Shown: positions 49,901-61,900 of the stretch, piece after piece
How positions within the stretch are numbered: the stretch's first letter is position 1
How the letters are laid out: each line of letters starts with the position of its first letter
Source: Nectonema munidae
Lineage: Eukaryota > Nematomorpha > Nectonematoida > Nectonematidae
Length of the DNA: 64,000 bases
Assembly (NCBI GenBank): GCA_030549495.1
Contig: JAUIRK010000685.1
Location: forward strand, 45,693 to 109,692
Direction of reading: 5' to 3'
Program-made: the position numbers and the translations under genes
Notes under the pieces: generated by a model
The model's database searches: none
Seen by the model: the letters and a program-made list of their open reading frames with translations, nothing else
Told to the model about the DNA's origin: nothing

Positions 49901-52900
49901 TTCGTTTATTCACACGGTTGTATGCAAAGATTAAAAGCTATTACTTTATAGAACTTTCTGGATTCATCGAGAAAGAAGGTTTCAAAGTCTTCCTGGTACA
50001 CATTTCTGGAATCTATGCCGAGTACCATCAGCATGTTGCAGATATTTTTGATGGAGCTTCTAAAAAATATTCAATAAATTTTGATCGAAATTTTTGAAGG
50101 GAAATCAAGTATTTCAAGATATAACGGATAAGTTTTACTGTATAAAAACAATTTTCGATCTAAAGAAAAATTTGGAAGTTATTTTTAAATTTAAGAGACT
50201 GCGGGAATCGATAATAGATCTTTAGAGGTCAATAAGATGGACAAACTTACCAAATTGTGCTATGCCTTTAGTTTTACTTTATAGTAGTAATATAAATATC
50301 CTTTTCTTTTAAAACATAGCTTAGGACATCGTATAGTATATGGGATATATGAAACATTTTTGGTTTGTATTTTTTCTCTTAATTGCGGGGCATTGAATAA
50401 TGTTTTTATGAAACATTTCTATGTGGGGTGGGGGTCAATGTGAAGACAAATGTTCTATGAAGGGGTCGTCGGGTAAAAAAGTTTCGCGATCCCTGGATTA
50501 ATATAACAATTTAAAATTTTTAGTAAAATACCCATAATTTTAAAAATAATATTTAAAATTTTTGATTCCTTAGAAATAGTTTTTTTTAATTTTGCTGACC
50601 TCTAAAAACTTATTTCTGAACTAAATGATGTAAAAAATGTCAAAAAAAATTTAAAAATTGATTTTCAGTGATAATTTACTAATTGAACAACGGAAAATCA
50701 TTGAAAATATTTTAAATTTATTTTTCTAAAACAGTTTTAGTCAAAATAAATTTTAGACTTTTTATTGACTTGAAAAATATTTTGTCGACTTTATAATGAC
50801 ATAAAAAAATCCAAGAAATAGGAGAAAATATAGTTTAAAATAGGTTTACACAGACTTTTCCTTCTCATTAAAAGGATAGACTTATTGACTTTTCTTCGTC
50901 TTGATAATCATCTAGGTCTGTTTTTTTCTGAAAGTATGATCACTATTGTTATATCACCTGTTTTGTTGAAAAATTGAAAAGGAATGAGAAAAGATAATTA
51001 TTGATTAATGACGATTAAACTTATACCCAAAGTATACAATTAGATTTGATATTATACAGTCAGTATCGGTTTATTTTTCTTCTACTGATAAATTTTCAAG
51101 CAATTATTTAAGTGCTCTTAACATTCTAATCATATGCATTGTCTTTTTCAGAAAAATTAAACTCACATTTTTCGTAAAGAAATTTTCCATTTCTAATAAA
51201 AAAAAATTTAAAAATAGTCACGTAAAAAAAAAGTAGTCATTTTTTTTATAATCTTAACCACAACGATGGTTGCATAAATCATAATTTGAACGCTGTCCAG
51301 CTTTTTGAAAAATGATTTATGCATTTCTATAAACGTATTTCATCGTAATATTAAGTAATTTGATGTAGGAATACTTGAAATTGAAGAAACCGTTCACGTG
51401 AAACTGACGCACGATTGCGCTTGAAAAGGTTCAAAATAAAAAAAAGAAGCGCGAACTATCTTCACCTGTCAATCACTTCTCCTTTGCGTTCTCGGTGAAT
51501 CATATCCAATAAGACAATTCGAATATTTTCGCGTATTTCCGGATGACGAATCACGTTTTCGCGAAAGAGGATGAGGCCTAAGTTGTACACATTGTCGAGG
51601 TTGTTCTGAATAATGTAGACACGATCCTGAATTGAAAAGTAGATATGTGAATTGAACAAATCATCAAAAATACATCCACTATAAAAGTACAATGTATAGG
51701 TGGAATCTCAAGATTTGTTCAGTTAGCACTAGCCAGATATTTAGCTAGTATTTATAAGATATAGTTGATTGGATAGATCAGTCGTTCTCAACCGCGGTCT
51801 AAATGGAATATAGCATGGGATTCAGGGGCAAAAAATAAAAAAATTCAGGTTCCCAGGGATATTTTGGTTTTCCTTCGGTAATTCCAATTCGGAAAGGATA
51901 TAGATACATTGATGTTGTGCAAAAGTGGATATTTAAAATATAAAATTTTGAAATAGAGAATCTCGGAATAAATTGGAAATATCGTTTACTATATTTATTA
52001 TTCTGTTGCACGGATATACAATGCAAAATCTAAAATATCTGATAAGTTTTTATTATAGTAATTTCATTACAGTCAAACCCGTATTAGCGCTCACTTTGAA
52101 AGAAGGGACACCTATCTATATCGATTCATATACAACATCAGACGAATTCAGTATAATGGTAAAGCAGAAGAACCGTAATGAAACGGTTTATTATCTATGG
52201 GTCCGCCATTTGACCCTTGTAAACAGGTTGTAATACATTATTATTATTATTATTATTATTATTACGTAGAATAAGCTTTTCTTTGATCGAATAGCTTCTT
52301 GGTCCATGAGAAAAATAGATTGAGAACCACTTGGATAAATGATTATGTCAATAATGTTTGTATGGATTAAAAATAAGTATACATATAATACAAAAAAAAT
52401 TGTCATAGGGGAAGGGCCGTCCTCCAGCACCCTGGTGGTACGCAACTGCAATGCTCCGAAACATATGTCTAACACTCGTATACACAGGTTCTAGTATTGT
52501 AAAAAGATTCTTGTATTCTTGACCATAAAGAAAAGGGTTCCGGTGGCGGCTGAGGCTCTCGACACCAATGGCTGGGCCTGAAAAATGTCCCCTTCTTTAC
52601 CCACTTGAGAACCAATGATCGGAATACTATTTCAGTGGGACTTTATATATTTAAAGCAGGCAGTTTTATTTCTTTTCCATAATAGTTGACAAGTGTGCAA
52701 TCAATTTTAAAAATGAGTCTTAATGTATAAAATTGTGGAAATGTTTTGTCGGGGTAGGATTAGTGTATAATAATATAATTATCCACAGTGTTAGTGTTGA
52801 GGTTAAGTTTAGTGTAAGCGCAATCTTACATAGACATATACATTTTTCGACATTCTTAAAAAAAATTTTCTATTTATTTGTATTAATACACGCCTGACCT

Positions 52901-55900
52901 AAAAAAACATATAGGCATACATACATATTGGCATTAGACACCGGTACACTGAAATCTCTATTACAGTGGTATAGATGAAAAAGTGGAATAAAACATTGTT
53001 CCATGAAAATAAAAAAAGGTGAGTTATTTTGGATGAAAAATCACAGCTTTAACATATTGTTGATTTGGGCTAATAAGACAGAGTAAAATTTTGAGCCCAA
53101 TTTCTGTGAGTTTTAAGGGACACTTTTAAAAAGTCTATCCTGTGTTCTGTGTAAAAATTCCAAGTTCCAAAAAATCAAAGATGAAATAATTCTTATGGGA
53201 CAAAAGTGACCTGTAAAATGAAAATCGCCAACGTCAAGTTTTACAAAATCTTATTGAGGAAGAAGAAGACCGCATTCAAGTCTACATATAAAAAAAGTCT
53301 TTAGATTAGGATGCCAAGATTTTAAAAAGATTTAAATTTGGGCATTAAGCCGGACGAACTTAATTTTGCAAAGTGAGTTAAAAAAGTTCAAAATTTCAAA
53401 AATCCAATAAATTTGTTTGAGTCGTATTTTTACGAAGAAGAAATACTCATTCAAATTTCTTTATTTTGCCAAAAATATCGATAAAATTGACAGCAAAAAA
53501 CTTTTTCGAAGTTACGATATACTACAACAGATCAGAATGCTTTTTACAATTCCAATAGATAATTGCTTTCTGCAATGATTTTATCAACGCTCCATCAAAG
53601 AAATTGCGCTATGAACTCAATGCCATGTTGAATTCAAACAAATCACCAGGTTAACGACCAGAGTCGCCTATATTCGACTTTATAAAAAATGATCGTAATC
53701 GATTGTATAAATTCTTTTTAGTACAAATCTGCTTTATACATCCTCTGATATCAAAGAAAAATAAGACGGACATTTCAAGTTTCAGAAAAAATAAGGTCAA
53801 AAAATTTTATATTACAAAAGTCCGGTTTTGCGAGCACAAATTCGGACGTCTGGCCAACATATGGCACAGACGATTTCATGTTTGTTATCAGCGTGTTTTG
53901 GATCAAATGGGTTAAATGAAGTCCGGGCTTTTCAACGAGTTGTTATATAGACGATATATATTTTATGCGGTACTCGGCTTGAAAGGGTGTAAATGAAGAA
54001 ATCGCGTGGTGGAATCTAATTGGTTAAATGACGGAAGCAATTATTTCTCAAAAACGCTGAGAGGACTATTTCAAGTCGTCTAAGCTTTCTTGTGATACAA
54101 GAAATAGAAAATAAAGATGAAGAGGACTTACCATATACATTAAAATGTCCCTTATCATGATCATGGCTGTTTGATGATCAACCCATTCATTATTTAGAGT
54201 GTGCAGGAAATTTGAGTGCAAAGATTGTAAAATTTCTTTACGAACCTAAAAATAAAAATACGGATAAAGATTTCTGAAAGAATACGATTCGGAGAAATAC
54301 TTTTTCGAAAATAATTAAACACACGACTAACACTTTTTAATGTTTGCGCATTAACAACAATAATTAGTATCACAAGAGATGGCGGTAAATAGAGATGTCA
54401 AGAGTGAACATTTTTATCTATAGGTTAACTTTGAATTTTATAACTGTCAAACGGTCCAATAACTGTCGAGTTAATTATGTGACACACAAATTGAGAAAGT
54501 AAGATTCTAATTTTATGCAAATAGGATGGGATTAAAATGTTCCGAATTATAGGGCTTTTGTAAATGTGAAATCTTAAATTAAGTAAGTACGCATAATTTA
54601 TATACAAAAGAATAAGAATAAGAAAGCCATTTTGAGGGATGGAGCAGCAAAAATATTATTGACGGTCCGTTGGACATAGAAAGTCGGCCATCAAGACAGG
54701 AATGGCAGTTGACATTTTTAAAAAATGTAAAATTCAATCGAAGATATTTTTGCCATTATTGATAACAATTTAAACCTAGAACAACTCACCGATTGGAATC
54801 CTCACCTCAAATTTACTCCTAAAATCGAAAAGAACAGCAATCTCTCATTTTAGATTGTTTGGTCATTCGGTCTGAAACAAACCCTAAATTTAAAGCCACC
54901 TTCAAACCCACACATACGTACAGATATTTAGATTTTTTGTCATCACACGTACAATCAAAAAGTTTCCGTTGCAAGAAATCTTTTTCTCAGAGCACTCAAA
55001 TTTCTAGAGAAGATGACAAATCTGTCGAGGTCCAAAAAACTACGGAAATCCTTAGAGCCAACAACTTTCCTTCTAGAATTCAAAACTGTCTAACAGATTG
55101 CAAGAAGAGAATAAACTTTGCATCTCAATCTATTGGAGAAAACTATGCCAGAAATTTCTTTAGTCTTATGAACAAGCAACCTAAATATGCTATTTTACCT
55201 AACGAAAAAACGCAATTCAACAAAATAAAGGCAACTCTAAAAAATAAAACATACAGGTTATTACAAAATCCAAAAATCAATTACATTCCTTTTTCCCTCA
55301 CAACTTTTTTCAAATACAGTCACCACTTGAGAAGGACATGTGTTTAAAGAACTCACATGCGAATCTTGTTCTACTTCATACATAGGCCAGACAAAAAGGC
55401 CACCTAAACAAAGGCTCAAAGAACACGAAAACAACAATAACGCTTTTAAACATAATAAAAAACTTCCGCTAAGCCCCTCTGAAATAATAAATCACGTGAC
55501 ACTAAACCAAGGTCAAAAATTTATTACTTAAGATCAGCACTCTATCAACAAAAAACTTCCAATATAACTCCTCCAATATACCATAATCTTCCATAACTTC
55601 CCTAATCTTATTCCACGCCCACGCATGAGCACAGAAAAAGAAACATAATAGACACGCATATACATATTGAAAAACCACATTATATCAGCAGATATCCAAG
55701 CTTCTCTTCAATCCTTTTTGTTATTATTGCAGTTAACACTTCACATTCATTCAACGCGTAAACCTTTTGTGGTTTATACAATATATATATATATATATAT
55801 AGCTTCACAATTACTTGATAAAGATCTTATGCAAGATCGAAATATATTGAAAATTTCCATTTTTGTTCCAATAAAAGTTCTTTTCCTTGCATATGTTTTA

Positions 55901-58900
55901 TTCCGAATCGATGGAAAAGCTATTTATTCGTTTATGAACACTTGTTTTATATTTTTTTAATTAATTTTGTGTTATTTTTTACAATTTTTTTCATGACTTC
56001 AATTGCATCTTCTAGAATCTAGAGAGCCTTATTCATATTTTCATATGGTAAATAATTCAGGTGTGTGTGTGTGTGAACGTAAAAATGAAGTGCAATGATT
56101 TAAGTCAGTTACTTGCGTGATAACATATTCCAGTCAATAAGATGGGAATAAAATACATTGTACATATATCATCGATATTAAAGCTAATCATTATACAAAA
56201 GATTTAATAGCAAATCAAAGAGAAAAGTAAATATTGAAATTCTTTATCCATTTTGAGAAATTACGAATTTTTGTGCTCTGAAGAGCGTCTCAGGCATAAA
56301 AGATTGATGCTAAAAGACGACATAATTGAGAACACTTCTTTTTATGTTGTGCAATAATTGAATTTTATAATAAACTCTTTCAACATCTTTATTTAACATT
56401 ATTTACAAATTATATTATTTCAAATCAAATTCCATAAATCGTCTCTTTAAATGAATAATATATCAAAATTAAAAATTAAAAAACATAATACATCAATCAA
56501 ATCTTTTTGATCATGTTTGATTACAATGTTAGATTTCGTTTTTTCTCAATATTTCGATACGTGTTTTAAATTTCGCATTTTTTATTCCGATACGAAAAAA
56601 GAGAAGTTTGAAAAAACGAAATTTCTTTTAGAAACCGTGACCTAGTCCATCACTGCCCAATGCCCATATGTGAAAGCCTACTCATAGAGACGGGCCTAGT
56701 GCCATAGGATGGCAAACCGATGGTTGACTGTCACTACACTTACCCATGACAAAAAAAGAGGATTGGAAGAAGAAAAGTTTAAATAAAGATGCTAACGGAA
56801 TCGACTAAGTGCTGCGTGATAACTTCCGTCAGGCCGTTATACAACTTGTCGCCTTTTCTTTGCAGGACAAGGGTGTAGGCGTTGCGGTACAACTCTTCAA
56901 ATGAAAGACCGCTGTTGTTCTTGCGTTGAATTTCTTGGATCGCACTTCTCAACAGGTTCCAAATGTTTTCACTGTAACTTTCATCCGCAAATGCCTGAAA
57001 GAACGACATTGAAATATCAACAAAGGTGCACAAAAAAGTTTGAAATCAAGAAAAGTAGGCCTATTCACATGTGTGACTTAGCGAATATTCAGAGGAGAAA
57101 ATATTCGTGCTTCTTTTTGCGGTTTCAAGGGATCTCAAAATAATTTTTGCTCCTTGAAATATATTTACTTTCGGAGATTTATCAATCTTCAATTTTATTG
57201 TTTAAAAAAAATTCTTTTTGAATAGATATATACAAATTTGTTTTTTTATCGTTAAAGCTACACTAATCTAAGAATGGCTTTCTTCATTTTTTACAACTTT
57301 CTTTCTCTATAAATTGCATCATCTATTAGGAAATGCTTGTTTCCTCACACAAGCTATCAGAATTTCTTTCACAACCAACCTCTCCGTTAACTTTTAGCGA
57401 TATGAAGTGTCGAGATCAATTTCATCATCTTTCAGATTGATATTCATTTATTTGGAAACATTGTAATCATATTAAATTTTTTATTCCTTATACTCAATCT
57501 CTTTCTTGTCCAAATTTTACAAGATTAAAAAATAATTGATTCCTAGGACACAGGGAATTATTCATTTTTTATGCAAATTCCTAGGAAATCCAGTGAAACC
57601 AAAAAGACAAAAATTCAAGAACACTAGCAATGATAACAAAAAATAAACACTTTAATACACACACACATCTCTCCTGGTCGCAACCAAGCCAGCCAGCTTG
57701 ATGGCCACTCATAAGGTGAAAACAAGATGTCAGCCAATGGGGGCCAACAAAAACAAAGAACAATTTTAAATAAATAGAGATTTTTACATTGTAATAAAAA
57801 TCGTGTATTAAGATTTTAGGGTCTCCTTTTTTTAACTCAACTACATACGTAGAAGTATATAATGTTTTTGATTTCATTTTCGGCTAATCTAGTATCTGAA
57901 TATGCTTTTATAACACATTTATCAAATGGAAAATATATCCTAGAAAAGGCGGTATGGACATCTTTCACTAGATTCGGAAATAAAAGCCATTTATCGATAG
58001 CAATTGCAGTTTTAGGCTAAATCATTACTTTTTAAACTTAGTCTAGTTTTTCAGGAATGTAGCACAGCTCAAACATTGATTTGTTCCAAACTTTTACAAT
58101 AGTATACAGTAGAGCGATACGATGACGTCATCTTTTTGGTCATTAAATGCATTCATTATTAATACGTTTTTTCTTTGTGATTTTATGCATTAAAAAGTTT
58201 ATATAGTTCTTTGTAAGTCTTCTTTAGCTGCCATAGTCCCTCGCGTCGTACACGGTGTGACCATGTGTGATCCAGGCTAGGATTTTCGTGTTGTATGACA
58301 ATTAGGTCAACAATTAGGTAAAAGAGATTACTTTTTTCTTCAAAAAATGATTCTATCGTTTTATTTTCTTCAAAGGTTGAATATTATTGGTATTAGAAAT
58401 AAATAGCGCTAACTATCCCTTTATATCTGAGGATATAAAATTCACGAAAAATTAGCGATAACAAACTAATTAAAAATCTCCAATGTGCTAAAACTTTCTC
58501 CACTAAATCTAGATATTCAATTTGAGCATGGTGCAACAATACCCGCAACGACACTATTGATTTTCATCAAAAATTTGAGTTCAACGTTTTATAGAAGGGA
58601 AAGTAAGCAGCAATACGATTTAATTTTGTTATGGTGTTTCATATCAAAATTTTTTAAATTTAGCTTTATCATAGAGAATCTAAACACAAGCATTTTACGT
58701 CGTACATTTGAAACTAGTAAATAATAGTAGTTAAGGGCTGTCCAGGTATATCTGGCTTACATACCCGAAAGCCTTGAGTTCGAAACGAGTCCTGGCCTCA
58801 TTACTCATTGTGGTAGGTAGAGGAGACGCAATAAGTCTAAAGTCTAATGACTTTAAAGTAATTTTTCATATGGAGGTTTTCATCGAGAAGGAACTGTCTA

Positions 58901-61900
58901 TGATGTACTATGATGAAAGTAGGCTCTATGCGAAATCGAACCTAAAACATTGAGTCGAGTGTTAGAGATGCTGCGTTTACATGAAAGTCATGTTGACATA
59001 ATGAAATAAACTGGGCTTTGCGAAATTGCCGACGCAGAAGGGTTTCCATAACAAGTCTGGATGGAGCATCACACTGAACCTTGAAGATTTTATAACATGC
59101 AACACTATGTTCGCCCAAAATCTGTAGACGGGGTGTTCTTTACATATTCCGACTAGTAACGAAGTTTTGTGTGTAGGATACAGCGTGGTTTCAGGAAGCG
59201 TTGAAGAAATGTGTTGCTAACAGGGTCAGAAGAAGGGGTAGAGTAGAATAGGATCGTGTAGTGGGATGTGAGCACTGGTTTCCTGTTCACCATTTCTAGT
59301 TATAGATTAGCAGCTCTACTCGTCCTGGCTAAGCTCTAAATCACGGACAAAGTCTTGGAATCAATCCGATAGAGTAGAATCTGGGATATATTTCGTTCGA
59401 GAATTTGGATTGTGTTCTAACACTGCAAACCCATTTACCAAGTTAAGAAATGTAAAACACAGCTTGTAGGCAAAAGTGTACTTTTTCGTTTTGACTTAAT
59501 GTAGCAAGTTTTAATAAAAGTGTTTGTTTGTTTTTCTTGCGAATATAAAGCACAGACTCCTTGAAAACATACCCCCACCCCAGATGTCCGCCACCAATAA
59601 GCTTATATGTATTCAGTCAAAAGTTTGGTTTAAAATGTTTCAGTGCAGAAAACTTGAAAAGAAAAATTAGAAGCGACGACAACGGTTCTTCGCCGTTTTA
59701 CTCAAAATTCGGCCTTTTAAAAATCAGTTCGCTAAAAAAAATGGTCGTATTTTGTCAAATGGATCATTCGTCTTCCTCCTGCCTTCTAACTGATGATAAA
59801 AGTAAACATTTTTGTGAGAAGTGTTCTATAAATAGTTATCCTCATAACTATTTATAGTAAATTCCAAAGTTTGTGTTTCCTTTAAAGATATATATATATA
59901 TGAAAAGTCCTCCAATTTTATTAAGCCACATAATTCAGATATTTACTGACTGCGTCGAAAACAGTCTCCATTAGATGTTCATTTTTCTTATTTTAGTAGA
60001 AGCAAAATTATCGATGACTTCGTCAAAATCAAAACAATCGAGAACTTCTTTCTCAATGCTCATAAGAGCCAGACTTTGGAGGCAGACTTGCCCCATAGTG
60101 CTCCTTAAGTACGACTTAATAAGTTTTAGCTTGCTGAATGACCTTTCACAGGATGCAATAGAAGTTCCAATTGTCAGCATGATCCTCAGAGCCACTTGTA
60201 GATTTGGACAGGAAACCAAGTAACTCCATAGCGTTTGCAGGTTTTCCCTTCAGAGGTTTCAAAACATTTGAATGTCCTCAATTTCCATCTCAAGCTCTGC
60301 TGCGTTGACGTCAGTGGCAATGAAATGGCACCCTCCTTGGTGTGGCGCCCCGGGGCAATTGCCCCCCCCCCCCCCCCCCTTGATACGGCCCTGTTAACCC
60401 CTAAACTTTCTTGGAATAATCATTGCAGTAATGTCTGTGCCAAGATAAGATTATATAGTAGTTTATTTAAGAAGCAAGCTCCTTTCTTAAACTACAGGCT
60501 TCGCAAATTACTTTATTACTACTATATTTTTCCCCATTTCAAATATTGTATGTTGCTTTGAGGAACTTCTAATTGTTTCTCCTTGAATAAACTAATTAAA
60601 ACTCATACACACACGCTCAAATTTTTCTTTGGCTATGTCTACTTCAGTTCTCCTTTTATGAGTATTGCTTACATTCATTTTTATAATTCCTGTGTTTTTA
60701 CATTCAAAAACTATTATTTATAATGCTTATTTTTCTCAATTATTTTCTGATTCAAACTCTATACACTGTTATAACACAAAAACTCTGCTTCATTTTCCTC
60801 ATTCATATTATTGTAATTTCTTCAAAAATATTATTTTTGACTGTATGTGTAATTATAACAGTATATTCAGAAAATGTAATCTTACCTCCATCAAAACTTT
60901 CAAAAAATCGCTATCTGTCATCTTACTCTGGAATAATTTTTATTGCCATCTTTTACAATATATAATAATTGCTTATATGTATATCTATTGTTATACATAC
61001 ATATTATATATATAGTTATATATAAACTTACATACAAATTTATCTACTTTTCAATTATTTGTACTGTCTGTTTTCCACAATAATTATCTTGTATTACTAC
61101 TTTTCTAGCAATGTATACATCTAATTCTTGTTTTGGTAAACTTACATTTTCCTTCTACTTCTTTCATCTATGTGTTCTTCATTTAAAATGCATGTACATT
61201 TTTGGACTATGGTGATTTGACTAGCAATACCTTCATACTACTGCTCTTAATTTTATCGATTTTTTCAATAAATCTTTAAAGGGCTGTATTAGAAGACTCA
61301 TTGGCATCAGACAGTCTTTATCCGCACCTCAATTATCAGAAAACCCCGTATCCAATATAATTTTGATAGCTACTAAAATTTTCCTAATGTTTTTCTCCAC
61401 ATTATTTTGACATTAAGACTTTGAAACAGATACTGTCTTCAGCAAGCTAAATGCTTTCTCTGTATATTTGTTAATCCGATAGATCGATCATATGATCGTA
61501 TTGATTGATACACCTACTGAATCAACAGTGAGCAGTAATTAAAAAAATTATGAAAGCATCAGAATACGCCAATATCAGACAGCAATTGAGAGAAGAAAAA
61601 CGATCTCCCTGAGAGCCTAGTATTCGTTTTTCTGAAACTTTAAAGGTGATGAATTAATAAATCCGACAAAATGTCTGAAACAAACAGTGTCGCATAAACG
61701 AAGTTTGGATGTTTTGTATTAGAAGACGGTAGAGAGAATCGTGGCTCTAACATTGGTTACATTGGTTAAAATTTTTAGCAAAGAAATGTTACCAAACAAG
61801 ATCAGTAAAATATAAAGGCCAACAATCATCCTATATAATCTGCATAGTATTACAACCTACACACATTCAGTTTGTAAAGTAAATTGTTTGAAATTATATT

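Noticed and set aside
60665..61015. 116-codon open frame
   Set aside because: Its recognisable part is LINE C-terminal relic; the remainder is chance AT-rich sequence.
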